A stretch of DNA of 64,000 bases from Thermoanaerobacterium thermosulfurigenes (GCF_051201035.1 NZ_JBPODR010000012.1:6795-70794), one strand, 5' to 3'; positions 35,556 to 46,006 are shown, counted from the first letter of the stretch. A program made the numbers and translations. Notes: generated by a model not told the origin, from the sequence alone.

Positions 35556-37037
35556 ATTTGTAGGATTTATATTTTGTGGTTTTCCATTTAAATCCTCTGT
35601 AGATACGTTTTTGTCATCAATTTGGCTTTGAACACTTTCATTGTTACTTACTTCATCTTTTTTCACACCCCGTCTTATAACGCCGTCAACTGGCTTGTAG
35701 ATGTCTGTATACAAAAATTCTTTTTTCACTAAAACATTGTTCTCATAAATGAGCCTGTAAGTATTTACCTTGTATCCTGTATGCTTTTCCACATCTACCT
35801 GTGTGACTCCTTCAGGCAAAGTAGGATCATCAACATACGTTACTTTTGGTTCGTACTTCTCCACAATTTCAGAATATATGTCGATCCTTTTCCATGGATC
35901 TTCCGGATATCCATAAAAATTCACTACAAAGTTATTTCCGCTGATGTACGATTCAATGTATATAGGGTATTTCGTTGGATTTTCAAACTTTAAATCGAGA
36001 ACATCTCCTGAGATTGTAGCATCTTGCCCAGGCGAAACGTATCCAACAGGAAATGTGTGATGGTACCTCTCGTCGATTTTCATATCTGCTCTTAACGCAG
36101 CGTTGTAAATGGTAGTAGCAACTTGACACACCCCACCACCTATATCCGGAACAAGCTTGTTGCCAATTATCACAGGCGCTTCTTTATATCCATTCTGTAT
36201 GATTCTCGGTCCTAACGTTTTATTAAGTGAAAAAACTTGCCCCGGCATAAGCAGCTTGCCATTTACAGCTTTTGCAGCTACAGCAAGATTTTCTGACCTA
36301 TTTGCATCACCAGTATTGAATTGTGTGGAAAAACTGACAATTTTGCCTTTTATCATGCCGAGTTCTGAAGCCTTTATGTTTGCATCGACTTTTTTAACCG
36401 TGATAGGAACTTCTACATAATCTTCATCACCTGTCATAATCGCATTATTAACTGCACTTTTTATACTTTCAATTGTATTATTTGCATCGACTTTTAAACC
36501 CGAAATATCATTTGTAATGTTAATCTTGCCGTCAGACACGTATATCTTAGCATCAACAGGATTTTTGTCTATGTTTTTCGATACATCCATTAAAAATTTA
36601 TCTAAACCATTAAAATCGGCTATAGGACTGTACTTAAGATATTTACCGTTCTTAGATATATTGTATATGGTCTTTATGCGATTTATGAAGTTCCCACTTT
36701 TGCCGATAGAATAAGCTTCATTGACGATAGCATCATAGTCGTAGCCTATTTTAACGTCATCTCTTGGAAGCACAAACTGCTTGTCATTGTACTTTAAAAC
36801 GACTTTTAAATTGTTCACCGTCTTAAGGTTATCTTGCAGTTTTGAATTCGCTTCAGATTTAGTAAGTCCACTAAGACTAATTCCATTTACAAAAACTCCC
36901 TTTGCGATAGTATTTTGATTCATGACAGAATAAAACATCACAAATGAACCAGCAAACACAGTTATTATTAATATAAGAAGAATGATATAAAAATAATTGC
37001 TTTTGCTCTTTATGCTTTTTGTGTCCTTTGTCTCCAT
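35553..37037 (-). CDS. VanW-family protein with peptidoglycan-binding-like and G5 domains
   Basis: 494 residues: cytoplasmic start rich in K/S, one membrane segment (FYIILLILIITVFAGSFVMFY, about 16-36), two YoaR-like repeats (GVFVNGISLSGLTKSEANSKL...), a VanW domain (NLAVAAKAVNGKLLMPGQVFSLN...GGGVCQVATTIYNAALRA), and a C-terminal G5-like stretch. Anchored outside, probably acting on or binding the wall. Exact role unknown; not evidence of vancomycin resistance. Confidence 0.9.
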   Translation of the reverse strand: METKDTKSIKSKSNYFYIILLILIITVFAGSFVMFYSVMNQNTIAKGVFVNGISLSGLTKSEANSKLQDNLKTVNNLKVVLKYNDKQFVLPRDDVKIGYDYDAIVNEAYSIGKSGNFINRIKTIYNISKNGKYLKYSPIADFNGLDKFLMDVSKNIDKNPVDAKIYVSDGKINITNDISGLKVDANNTIESIKSAVNNAIMTGDEDYVEVPITVKKVDANIKASELGMIKGKIVSFSTQFNTGDANRSENLAVAAKAVNGKLLMPGQVFSLNKTLGPRIIQNGYKEAPVIIGNKLVPDIGGGVCQVATTIYNAALRADMKIDERYHHTFPVGYVSPGQDATISGDVLDLKFENPTKYPIYIESYISGNNFVVNFYGYPEDPWKRIDIYSEIVEKYEPKVTYVDDPTLPEGVTQVDVEKHTGYKVNTYRLIYENNVLVKKEFLYTDIYKPVDGVIRRGVKKDEVSNNESVQSQIDDKNVSTEDLNGKPQNINPTN

Positions 37038-37119
37038 TTTGATCTCCCCATTATTTAGTTTTTAAATTTAGAACAATTTAATTATATTATAAATACATTG
37101 CAAATAAATTACATACTGA

Positions 37120-37773
37120 TTAATTTTTTATAAAATTTTTATAAAACTTACAAATATGTTTGATAGGGCAAATATCACACTTAGGCTTCCGTGCAATACA
37201 GATATTTCGTCCATGGTATATAAGAAGGTGATGAGACAAAGACCACAAATTTTTAGGTAGAATATCCATAAGCTGTTGTTCTGTCTTTAAAACATCATCG
37301 CTTTCTGCAAGTCCAATCCTATTTGACACCCTAAAAACGTGGGTATCAACTGCAATCGCATCTTGTTTAAAGGCATTGCTTATAACCACATTTGCAGTTT
37401 TCCTGCCAACACCCGGCAACTCCATAAGCTTTTCCATATCATTAGGAACAGTACCGCCATACTTATCGCACAAAATTTTGCATGTATTTATTATGTTTCT
37501 CGACTTATTCCTGTAAAGACCGCAATCCCTTATTTCTTCTTCAAGTTCTAATGGATCAACGTCCTTTAAATCAAATGGCGATTTGTACTTTTTAAAAAGT
37601 TTTTCTGTAATCATGTTGACCCTTTTGTCAGTACACTGTGCTGACAGTATTGTTGCTACCAATAACTCAAAGGCATTTTTAAAATGTAAACCAGGCTTTG
37701 CATCAGGATATGTTTTTTTAAGAATTTCTACAACCTCCAGCGCTTCATCTTTCGTTACCCTCAAAAGTCTCAC
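37120..37773 (-). CDS. nth: Endonuclease III
   Basis: DNA glycosylase/AP lyase for oxidised pyrimidines, 217 residues. Helix-hairpin-helix LPGVGRKTANVV followed by the catalytic aspartate in AVDTHVFRVSNRIG, and the iron-sulfur loop C-x6-C-x2-C-x5-C at the C-terminus. Start is GTG at 37771-37773 or TTG at 37762-37764; the TTG is better spaced from GAGG. Overlaps the end of queG. Confidence 0.95.
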   Translation of the reverse strand: MRLLRVTKDEALEVVEILKKTYPDAKPGLHFKNAFELLVATILSAQCTDKRVNMITEKLFKKYKSPFDLKDVDPLELEEEIRDCGLYRNKSRNIINTCKILCDKYGGTVPNDMEKLMELPGVGRKTANVVISNAFKQDAIAVDTHVFRVSNRIGLAESDDVLKTEQQLMDILPKNLWSLSHHLLIYHGRNICIARKPKCDICPIKHICKFYKNFIKN

Positions 37774-38896
37774 CTCTAATATTCATTATGGCTTTCTTCA
37801 TAAACTCCTTTGTAGATTCATCTTTTTCATTTAGATAAGCTTTTTCAATATATGAAAAAGCATTTTCTTTATCAAGGATGCTTAAAGCGTATGCGCTATA
37901 GCCTCTTATATAAGCACTTTCAGAGTTTATAAGCTTTTTCAATGGTTCGATTGCATCCTTGTCATTTGAATTAATAGCTGCAATTATGGCATTTCTTATT
38001 ATAGTATTCTTGCCTCTCCAAGATGCCGATGTATCTCCAAATAATTCTTTAAACTTTTTGTTGTCAAGACGTAAAATATCTTTCAAATCGTGTTTAAGTT
38101 TAAGATTTTGTGGCGTAAATTCGCGCCTTGTGACTTTCTTTGCTTTTTGATTAAATGGACAAACATCCTGGCATATATCACATCCATATATGCGAGTGCC
38201 TAATCTTTTTAATGTGCTATCGCTTAAGTATCCTTTCTTAATTGTAGCATATGACAAACACTTATTGGCGTCTATTTTGTATTCTTCAATCAATGCTTTC
38301 CCAGGACATGCTTTAAGACATCTTCTGCAGCTTCCACATTTTGATTCAACTTTTGAATCTGGTTCAAAAGATATGTTTATCAGCATCTCTCCTAAAAAAA
38401 TGTATGATCCATATTCCTCATTTATTATCATATTATTTTTCCCGAAAAATCCAATGCCTGCATTGTAAGCGATGACTCTTTCCAAAAGTGGATTATTGTC
38501 AACAAGCAAAACTGTCTTGGCATCACCGCATTTAGATGAAATAAATTTTTCCAGCTTTTTAAGCAAATCAATCATGACTTTATGATAATCTACGCCCCAT
38601 GCAGTCTTTGAAATAGTCCCATATCCATACCTCGGTGCTTCAAATTTATAATCTACGTTGTAAGATATAGCAACAGATATTATCGACTTAACATCACTAA
38701 GGAGATAATAGGGATTTATCCTTTTATCTACATCCTTTTCTTCAATATTGCAATTTAAACCATTGTTAAGTCTATAAAGCAATAAATCCCTATACTCAAA
38801 AAGACAATCAGGACTTGCAAAGCCTATTACGTCAATGCCGGACTTATAGGCAAAATCCTTAATCTCCTCTTTTGTGACGCAAGTCACATCAAACAT
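37745..38896 (-). CDS. queG: Epoxyqueuosine reductase
   Basis: 383 residues; cobalamin and Fe-S enzyme for the last step of queuosine tRNA modification. Two 4Fe-4S motifs CGSCRRCLKACP and CDICQDVCPFN, and a C-terminal HEAT-like region (AIEPLKKLINSESAYIRGYSAYALSIL). Start ATG at 38894-38896 sits on the ribosome site; a GTG nine bases in (38885-38887) may be the true start. Overlaps the Lon-type protease gene by a few bases. Confidence 0.93.
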   Translation of the reverse strand: MFDVTCVTKEEIKDFAYKSGIDVIGFASPDCLFEYRDLLLYRLNNGLNCNIEEKDVDKRINPYYLLSDVKSIISVAISYNVDYKFEAPRYGYGTISKTAWGVDYHKVMIDLLKKLEKFISSKCGDAKTVLLVDNNPLLERVIAYNAGIGFFGKNNMIINEEYGSYIFLGEMLINISFEPDSKVESKCGSCRRCLKACPGKALIEEYKIDANKCLSYATIKKGYLSDSTLKRLGTRIYGCDICQDVCPFNQKAKKVTRREFTPQNLKLKHDLKDILRLDNKKFKELFGDTSASWRGKNTIIRNAIIAAINSNDKDAIEPLKKLINSESAYIRGYSAYALSILDKENAFSYIEKAYLNEKDESTKEFMKKAIMNIRGETFEGNER

Positions 38897-41258
38897 TCCT
38901 TTCTTTATCAGATGACTTTTCTTTTGTCAATATGTTGTAAAATAATCTTAGCTTGTTTTTCACTCTTTCGTTTATATCACTCATCTTATGACCTGTCAAT
39001 ATTTCCATACCTTCATCTATCGTATTTACAGTATATATGTGAAATTTTCCACTCTTGCATGCGTCTATTACTTCATCGTCCAAAACAAGGTTTATTGCAT
39101 TCTGCTCTGGGATTATGACGCCTTGCCTTCCTGTAAGTCCTTTCACTTTGCATAATTTGAAAAATCCTTCAATCTTATGTGTTACGCCTCCTACAGGCTG
39201 TATGACTCCAAATTGATTGACAGAACCAGTTACAGCTATGTCCTGTCTAATGGGAATATCTGATAAGCTTGAAAGCAGCCCATAAAGCTCTGTGCTGGAA
39301 GCACTGTCACCTTCTACGCCTTCATATAGCTGCTCAAAGCATATTCTGGCCGATAAAGTAAGGGGAAAATCCAAAGCATACCTATTGCCTATAAATCCCG
39401 TTATTATCATTATGCCTTTGTCGTGAATGTGACCACTCATTTTGGTTTCTCTTTCGATGTTTACCACACCTTCTTCGCCCGGGTAAGTGGTAACCGTTAT
39501 CCTGGAAGGCTTTCCAAATTGGTAATCACCTAAATTTATGACAGAAAGCCCATTTACAATCCCAACTTTTTCACCATCTACATCCATCAAAAAAGTTCCA
39601 TCTTTAAAATATTCCATATACTTTTCCTCTATCATGTTGACACGCTTTATCTTTTCCTTTATAGCCTTTTCTACATTATGAGCCGTGACAGCTTTGCTTC
39701 CTTCTATTTCCGCCCAGATATTTGATTCATATAAAATCTCAACAATATCATTAAACTGTGTAGATAATTTGTTTTGGTCTTCCGATATCCTTGTTGAATA
39801 CTCAATGACTTTTGCCACTCCTGTTTTGTGAAAAGGCCTTAAATTGTCTTCAATACAATGTTTCTTTATAAAAGAAGCCATTTTTAAGATGCTTTCTTCG
39901 TTTAAATCCATCACGTCGTTGAAATCAACTTTAACTTTAAAAAGCTTTTTAAAATCATCATCGTAATTATATAAAATATAGTATAAATACGGAGTTCCTA
40001 TGAGTATTACCTTGACATTTAAGTCAATTGGCTCAGGTTTTAGTGATGATATGGACAAAAGGCCGTAAGACGACGCAACATTTTCTATTGCTATTTTATC
40101 CGTCTTTAGCGTACGCTTAATGGCATCCCATACGTACGGATACGTCAAGACATCCTTAGCCTGTAAAATAAGATATCCTCCATTTGCCTTGTGAAGAGCC
40201 CCTGCTTTAATCTTCGTAAAATCAGTAATCGCCACTCCAAAATCGCTTTCGTATTCAATGTTTCCTAATACATTGTTGTAGTTGGGATTGTACTCCACCA
40301 CAACAGGCGCACCATTTGTATTGCTGTTATCTACAAAAAGATTTACACTGTACTTTTTGAAAACATCTTTTTTGTTCTTTCGCATGATAAATGGAAATTG
40401 ATTGTCTTCATCATCATCGCTTCTGAAACTGTCGATGTTTTCTAATATATCTCTTTGAAGGCTGTCAAGATATCTCGATACACCGTCATATTCCGCATAT
40501 TTATTTCTTAAATCATCGATCAAATGTCCAACAGCTATAAGTCCTACGCTATTGTCAAGCTCGTGAACAGCATCCCTTGTTTCTTTATCTATACTTTGTA
40601 TATCCTTCCATATCTGCAGTGCCTTTTCTTCAAAATTTGCCGCTTTAGCTTCTATCTCTTTTCTTTTCTCATCGTCTAATAGCTCGTATTCTTCATTGCT
40701 TATCTGTTTACCGTCTACAACAGGTATACTTACTATACCAGTTTTTGTCTCTTTAAGCACAAAGCCAAAATTTTTTGCCAAATCGTTTAGTTCTTGGATC
40801 AATTGATTTTTTCTGTCTTGAAATTTCTTCACAATTTCATTTTTTTGCAAATCGTATGCTTTTGAATTAAATGCCTTAGGGATTTCTCTTTGAAGCTGCT
40901 CCACAAAATCTCTCATGTCGTTTTTAAATCTCTTGCCATCACCTGGTCTTAAATTTATAGCAATTGGCTGTGACGGTTTATCAAAATTAAACACGTACAC
41001 CCAATCATCTGGCACTTTTTCTGAAGATGCGATTTTAGAAACACTGCTTATGGCAAAGCTGGATTTTCCAGTACCAGTAATCCCAGTAATAAATATGTTG
41101 TATCCTTTCTGTTTGATTCTTAAACCAAACTCCATGGCATCTTTAGCTCTTTCCTGCCCTATGAGATCTTTCAAAGGTTCCACATCATCCGTCGTTTCAA
41201 AACCAAGCAAATCTGGATCTATATGCTTTTTAAGACTTTCTGGTGTTAATTCCCTCAT
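38889..41258 (-). CDS. LonB-type ATP-dependent protease
   Basis: 789 residues. ATPase part with Walker A GITGTGKSS near residue 60, a long coiled-coil insertion (about 125-275) and a Lon protease domain with catalytic serine in EGDSASSTEL and lysine in GVTHKIEGFF. This is the AAA_32/LonB-like group of Firmicutes. Start ATG at 41256-41258 after AAAGGAGGG. Possible role in sporulation or quality control; target unknown. Confidence 0.92.
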   Translation of the reverse strand: MRELTPESLKKHIDPDLLGFETTDDVEPLKDLIGQERAKDAMEFGLRIKQKGYNIFITGITGTGKSSFAISSVSKIASSEKVPDDWVYVFNFDKPSQPIAINLRPGDGKRFKNDMRDFVEQLQREIPKAFNSKAYDLQKNEIVKKFQDRKNQLIQELNDLAKNFGFVLKETKTGIVSIPVVDGKQISNEEYELLDDEKRKEIEAKAANFEEKALQIWKDIQSIDKETRDAVHELDNSVGLIAVGHLIDDLRNKYAEYDGVSRYLDSLQRDILENIDSFRSDDDEDNQFPFIMRKNKKDVFKKYSVNLFVDNSNTNGAPVVVEYNPNYNNVLGNIEYESDFGVAITDFTKIKAGALHKANGGYLILQAKDVLTYPYVWDAIKRTLKTDKIAIENVASSYGLLSISSLKPEPIDLNVKVILIGTPYLYYILYNYDDDFKKLFKVKVDFNDVMDLNEESILKMASFIKKHCIEDNLRPFHKTGVAKVIEYSTRISEDQNKLSTQFNDIVEILYESNIWAEIEGSKAVTAHNVEKAIKEKIKRVNMIEEKYMEYFKDGTFLMDVDGEKVGIVNGLSVINLGDYQFGKPSRITVTTYPGEEGVVNIERETKMSGHIHDKGIMIITGFIGNRYALDFPLTLSARICFEQLYEGVEGDSASSTELYGLLSSLSDIPIRQDIAVTGSVNQFGVIQPVGGVTHKIEGFFKLCKVKGLTGRQGVIIPEQNAINLVLDDEVIDACKSGKFHIYTVNTIDEGMEILTGHKMSDINERVKNKLRLFYNILTKEKSSDKERNV

Positions 41259-41390
41259 TCAAAGCCCTCCTTTTATAAATAAGAATTCGACATAGACTCT
41301 TTTTTCCCTTCTTTTACATAAATGATCGCTTAATTATATGAGAGGAATTACTTATAAATAATTAGCTGAAGGATATCCTTCAGCCTAATA

Positions 41391-41609
41391 TCAATCTATC
41401 TTGCCATCTTTTTCATCCATTTGTTTTTCAGCGTATTTAATCATCTTTTTAACCATGTTACCACCAATTTTTCCAACTTCTCTGGTAGTCATATTTTCAT
41501 AACCACGCCTTTCAATGTCATCATCAAGGTGTAATTCTTCGGCAACTTCTTCTTTTAATGAGTCAAGCTCGTCTTCAGCCTTTTCATACAATTTCTTTCT
41601 CTTTGACAT
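41391..41609 (-). CDS. Alpha/beta-type small acid-soluble spore protein
   Basis: 72 residues from the ATG at 41607-41609 (GGAGGTG upstream). LDSLKEEVAEELHL contains the germination-protease-like site, and MTTREVGKIGGNMVKKMI is the SASP DNA-binding core. Coats spore DNA. Longer and more acidic than the 48-residue SASP at 5611-5757. Unlinked to other spore genes here. Confidence 0.93.
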   Translation of the reverse strand: MSKRKKLYEKAEDELDSLKEEVAEELHLDDDIERRGYENMTTREVGKIGGNMVKKMIKYAEKQMDEKDGKID

Positions 41610-41680
41610 AGAAAAAACACCTCCGCTTTTATTTTTCCTCCAGCGAAGGTATATATCCAAACTTATATATTTGTCAAAAC

Positions 41681-41869
41681 TTATATTTCTTTTATTGCCT
41701 CAGTAGGGCAACCATCTATGGAATCACGGCAAGCCTGTTCTTCGCCTTCAGGCACTTCATCGACTATTGCCTGCGATTTGCCTTCGTCATTCCAGTCAAA
41801 AACCGCTGGACACGTGTCGATGCACAGGCCACAAGCTATACACAAATCTTGATCTACATATACCTTCAT
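41681..41869 (-). CDS. Single-cluster 4Fe-4S ferredoxin
   Basis: 62 residues. CIACGLCIDTCP plus a distal cysteine in DGCPTEAIKEI give one cluster; the second cluster site is missing, as in Thermotoga/clostridial Fd of about 60 residues. ATG follows a GGAGGTAAATAT site. Soluble electron carrier. Confidence 0.93.
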   Translation of the reverse strand: MKVYVDQDLCIACGLCIDTCPAVFDWNDEGKSQAIVDEVPEGEEQACRDSIDGCPTEAIKEI

Positions 41870-41932
41870 ATATTTACCTCCTATGCTATTTTATACATCT
41901 AATATATCATATTTTTGCAAAAAACAAAATAT

Positions 41933-42133
41933 TTATTTTATTATATAGTAACACGCTTCCAAATCATCTTCCGCTGCATTTACAATACTGTTTTTTAATT
42001 TATCAATAGTTTCTTCATTTACTTTAGCGCCTTTGTCGCCTAAAATCCGCGACACCACCATTTGACTGGCCATTGATTCTTTGTACCTTTCCACAAAATC
42101 TATTATCTCACTTATCTCTTTTTCTCTGTCCAT
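41933..42133 (-). CDS. Small acidic helical protein, unknown
   Basis: 66 residues from the ATG at 42131-42133, preceded by AGGAGGTG. Predominantly helical, e.g. EKEISEIIDFVERYKESMASQ, ending CYYII. I do not recognise a family. It sits between the ferredoxin and a winged-helix gene in the same orientation. Confidence 0.6.
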   Translation of the reverse strand: MDREKEISEIIDFVERYKESMASQMVVSRILGDKGAKVNEETIDKLKNSIVNAAEDDLEACYYIIK

Positions 42134-42202
42134 AAAAACACCTCCTAAATATTTAGTTTCTAAAAAAAAACTTTTATTATACAAAAAAAGACCTAAACGG
42201 TC

Positions 42203-42862
42203 TTAAATGTACAAAAGCGATTCTTTCAAAAAGTTATTTAACAATGTTTTGTCATTTGCGCTTAGCTCCTTTATATATTTGTGGAATATATTAACCTTCT
42301 CAAAAACTTTCCTGCTTTCACTGGACAAATGATAGTCGATGTAGAATCCAATCACGATTCCAACAAACAAAATCACAGGCGCTTCACTGCCATTAATGTT
42401 TATGGAATTTTTTATATTTTCAATTACTGTTACATCAAGTGTCTTAATCTGCAAAAGCAACGTTGTCAAGGCATAAGCACAAAACTTAAGAGGCTTTAAA
42501 GCAGCTTTTTTTTCGTTCATAAAATCGTCAACTGATATGGAATCATCATTTTTTTTGATCACATTCAATAAGACTTCTTTTACACTGTTCCACTCATGTA
42601 TACTGCTTTTATTTACCACATCATAAGCACTTTCATTAGGCATGTAAACCAATATGGATCTACCTATAGATTTATCCTCACCAATAAAATACTGCCGCTT
42701 CACATATCCCAGTTCTTCTAGTTCTGTCAACATATCATAGGCAGTCCATTTGCTTATGCCCATAAAACTTGCAACGTCAGCATAGTGTACAGGAGCTTTA
42801 TCCTTGTCATAAAGCTTTATAAGCGTTTCCAAAAAGTCTACCTTTCTTTTCGTTAAAGGCAC
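42203..42862 (-). CDS. Winged-helix DNA-binding protein
   Basis: 219 residues. The first 75 form a winged helix (VHYADVASFMGISKWTAYDMLTELEELGYV, then a basic wing). The rest is helical with a hydrophobic stretch (APVILFVGIVIGFYIDYHL) that may be a buried helix or membrane contact. Start GTG at 42860-42862. Family not known to me; a regulator of neighbouring genes is possible. Confidence 0.7.
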   Translation of the reverse strand: MPLTKRKVDFLETLIKLYDKDKAPVHYADVASFMGISKWTAYDMLTELEELGYVKRQYFIGEDKSIGRSILVYMPNESAYDVVNKSSIHEWNSVKEVLLNVIKKNDDSISVDDFMNEKKAALKPLKFCAYALTTLLLQIKTLDVTVIENIKNSININGSEAPVILFVGIVIGFYIDYHLSSESRKVFEKVNIFHKYIKELSANDKTLLNNFLKESLLYI

Positions 42863-42911
42863 ACAAACACCCCATTTCTCTCACATATAATAGGGTATTT
42901 TGCCTTTGCAG

Positions 42912-44252
42912 TCAAGCTTCTTTTTTGGCAGATGTCTTTGAATTCCAGATATCATCCGCTACTTCTCCCCATCTTTCTGCAACTTCCTTTAAATCACTGT
43001 ACAAATTTTCAATATGTGATGCATCGCTGTTTTCCGTGTGCCTTGCGTTGGATTCTCTCACTATATTTAAAAGCTCTTCTGGGTTGTCTATAAGTGGACA
43101 TGGCCTCAAATGATTTTGATTAAACGGCATCCTCTTTCTGTAAGCTTTCATAATAGGAGACATAAGGGCTTCCTTCAGACTTACGTCATTTATGTTGACA
43201 TTAGCATAATGGATGAAAGCACATGGCTCAACATCGCCTGCTGCATTTATATGGAGATACCTCTTGCCTCCTGCTATGCATCCCCCACTAAATTCTCCGT
43301 CATTCCAAAAGTCGATTGCAAACAGCTCTTTCGTAGCTCTTATATAGTTTATCCTTTCATAAGCGTATTTTCTTTGTTCAGGCGATACCATGAATTTTAC
43401 ATCAGGATCTTTTCCAACAGGAATGTAAGTAAAGTACCATGCAAAGTAAGCACCTTTGTCTATCATCATATCTACAAACTCATCACTGAATATTTCTTCA
43501 ATATTAGTTTTAGTGTATGTAGCAGAGTAACCGAATAATACCCCATTTTCTCTCATAAGATCCATGGCTTTCATCACTTTATCGAAAGTGCCTTTGCCTC
43601 TTATCTCATCATTTTTGTCTTTTAAGCCGTTAATGCTTACTGCAAATGTTATATTGCCCACTCTTTTTACTTCTTTTATCATGTCTTCATCTATAAGCGT
43701 ACCATTTGTAAAGAGATGAAATACCTGATTCTTATGATTTTCAGCAAGCTTTATTATGTCTTTCATCCTGACGGTCGGCTCACCGCCAGATAGAACTATA
43801 AAGTAAACTCCCAGTTCTTCTGCTTCTTTGCATATTCTATCCATCGTCTCAAATGATAGATTGTGTGGATTGTACTTTCCTGCCCAACAGCCTACACAAT
43901 TTAGATTGCATGCTTCAGTGGGATCCATAAGTATCGCCCACGGAACATTGGCATCTAATTTTTGTTCCCACTCTTGCTGTTTCGGAATACCTTTAAGGCT
44001 TGCGTTTACAAGGAAGTTTATCATGAGCGTCTTTAAGATGTTCTTGTCAATGTTTTTTATCCCTTTTACTGTAAACTTATACCAGTTGCTGTCCTTGTCG
44101 TCTAAAAACGATTTTACACTTTCTATTTGCTGTCTGTGATTCGGCAATACCGCTATTTTTGACATTAGATTGGCCATTGCTTGAAGGTTTTTCTCTGGAT
44201 CTTTGTCGATGTAATTGATAAGAGCTCCAACAACAGGATCGATGATGTTCAT
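42912..44252 (-). CDS. Radical SAM / SPASM-type protein
   Basis: 446 residues. CNLNCVGCWAG at about 112-119 is the radical SAM Cys motif, LSGGEPT is the SAM motif, and the C-terminal C...GDVEPCAF...CP cysteines suggest an auxiliary cluster as in SPASM proteins. An N-terminal helical region of about 100 residues precedes the barrel. GGAGGGG precedes the ATG. No peptide precursor is visible next to it, so the substrate is unknown. Confidence 0.85.
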   Translation of the reverse strand: MNIIDPVVGALINYIDKDPEKNLQAMANLMSKIAVLPNHRQQIESVKSFLDDKDSNWYKFTVKGIKNIDKNILKTLMINFLVNASLKGIPKQQEWEQKLDANVPWAILMDPTEACNLNCVGCWAGKYNPHNLSFETMDRICKEAEELGVYFIVLSGGEPTVRMKDIIKLAENHKNQVFHLFTNGTLIDEDMIKEVKRVGNITFAVSINGLKDKNDEIRGKGTFDKVMKAMDLMRENGVLFGYSATYTKTNIEEIFSDEFVDMMIDKGAYFAWYFTYIPVGKDPDVKFMVSPEQRKYAYERINYIRATKELFAIDFWNDGEFSGGCIAGGKRYLHINAAGDVEPCAFIHYANVNINDVSLKEALMSPIMKAYRKRMPFNQNHLRPCPLIDNPEELLNIVRESNARHTENSDASHIENLYSDLKEVAERWGEVADDIWNSKTSAKKEA

Positions 44253-44362
44253 AACATCCCCTCCTTATACCAATAAATTTAAAATTACCAAAAAGACCAA
44301 AATTCTTCTTAAAAAAATATTAGCACTAATAATATATTAATTCAATACCTTTTTAGAACTTT

Positions 44363-46006
44363 TTACACATCCAAACAACTTCCTCCAATGAATTCTTTCA
44401 TCAAAGAATTTGGAGGTATGGGAGATTCATCTTCTAAATTTACAAAGTAACTCAATATCTCTAAAAGCTCCTGTGCAATTGAAAAAGCCTTGCTATCTTT
44501 ATTTATTTCTTTTAAAAGTGGTTCAGCGTATTTCTTTATAACAGGCAGTTCATATGGAAGCGAAGAATTAAACATGATATCTGCATCTTCTTGGTACGGG
44601 AAAATATAGTTTTCCTCACCTTTTCTTACGGAAGGCCACATAAGAATTGTCTCCTCGGCATCACTGGAGCGGAACTGATTATCTCTCACAATCCTTCTTA
44701 AAAGTCGAGTCTCGGTAGTAGATATTCTGTTGTGTTCATCAAGGTTTAACTGTGTCAAAGCGCTTATGTATATCCTGTACTTGCTGTCTTTTGGTATATC
44801 CTTTGTGAGCTTTTCGTTTAAACCGTGTATTCCTTCTACAAGAATTATCTGATTTCTGTCAAGTTTAGCCTTTCTCCCTGCTTTTTCTCTTTCTCCTTTT
44901 TTGAAATTGAAAATCGGAAGCTCTACTTCTTCACCTTGCATAAGCTTTATTATGTGATCATTAAAAAGCTCTAAATCTAAAGCATCGATCGTTTCAAAAT
45001 TGTAGTTGCCAAATTCGTCTTTTGGCGTCAATTCTCTTGGCAAAAAATAATTGTCAAGTGATATTGGCAGCGGTTTTAATCCATTTACTCTAAGCTGAAC
45101 ACTTAATCTGTGGACAAATGACGTCTTACCAGATGATGAAGGACCAGCAATAAGGACCAACTTTATCATTTTATTTTGATATATGTGATCTGCTATAGTG
45201 GCAATCTTCTTTTCATGAAGCGCTTCCGATATTAAGACAAGCTCTCTACCATTTCCGCTTTTAATCATATCATTTAAAGACGCTACATATCCTATATTAA
45301 GTATATTTGCCCATTCCTCAGCTTCTTTAAATACAGATGCCAATTTAGGAACATCTTCAAATACAGGAAGCACATCTGGACTTTTTGGTTCAGGAAATAA
45401 AAGTATTACTCCTGGAAAATAGAGTATAAGATCAAACAGCTTTAAATATCCTGTAGATGGAACACATGGGCTGTAGAAAAAATCTACAACATCTTCGCAA
45501 AAGTAAACAGGGATTTTTTCTTTATCGCTGTATTTAAAAAGACTTACTTTTTCTTCTAAGCCTTCTTTCGAGAATAGATTTACAGCACTTTCTTTGTCTA
45601 AATACTTTTTTATTATCGGATAATCTGCATCTATTATCTCTCTCATCCTATGCTTTATATCATGCACAATTTTATTGTTCACAGTAGAACCATGAATTTC
45701 GCAGTACAAACCTTTACCTAAAGAGTGCTCAATTGTAACCTTTGAAGTCGGCAAAATATCTTTAACTGCTTTAATCAAAACAAACGTAAGGCTTCTTCTA
45801 TATACCATCATCCCTTCTTCTGTTGACATATCGACAAATTGTATCTCGCAGTCCCTGTCTATCTTTGTAGACAAATCAACCATGAGATTATCCACTTTTG
45901 CTGCAACTATCCTATACTTATGGTTGTCTTTAAACTGCTCTGATATTTCTTCCAGCGTCACATGATCTGGAAAAGTACAGACAGCACCTTCTACATTTAG
46001 ATTCAT
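44363..46006 (-). CDS. Uridine kinase-like nucleoside kinase with TGS/SAD-like N-terminus
   Basis: 547 residues. The first 220 resemble threonyl-tRNA synthetase editing-type domains (TGS, then a HSLGKGLYCEIHG segment); the last 280 are a P-loop kinase with Walker A GPSSSGKTSFVHRL and ILVEGIHGLNEKL, like uridine kinase/phosphoribulokinase. This fused form is common in clostridia, and its physiological substrate is not settled. GGTGAGGTG precedes the ATG. Confidence 0.9.
   Translation of the reverse strand: MNLNVEGAVCTFPDHVTLEEISEQFKDNHKYRIVAAKVDNLMVDLSTKIDRDCEIQFVDMSTEEGMMVYRRSLTFVLIKAVKDILPTSKVTIEHSLGKGLYCEIHGSTVNNKIVHDIKHRMREIIDADYPIIKKYLDKESAVNLFSKEGLEEKVSLFKYSDKEKIPVYFCEDVVDFFYSPCVPSTGYLKLFDLILYFPGVILLFPEPKSPDVLPVFEDVPKLASVFKEAEEWANILNIGYVASLNDMIKSGNGRELVLISEALHEKKIATIADHIYQNKMIKLVLIAGPSSSGKTSFVHRLSVQLRVNGLKPLPISLDNYFLPRELTPKDEFGNYNFETIDALDLELFNDHIIKLMQGEEVELPIFNFKKGEREKAGRKAKLDRNQIILVEGIHGLNEKLTKDIPKDSKYRIYISALTQLNLDEHNRISTTETRLLRRIVRDNQFRSSDAEETILMWPSVRKGEENYIFPYQEDADIMFNSSLPYELPVIKKYAEPLLKEINKDSKAFSIAQELLEILSYFVNLEDESPIPPNSLMKEFIGGSCLDV

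Noticed and set aside
35553..37037. Vancomycin resistance
   Set aside because: VanW-domain proteins are widespread wall-associated proteins; no VanHAX genes are nearby.
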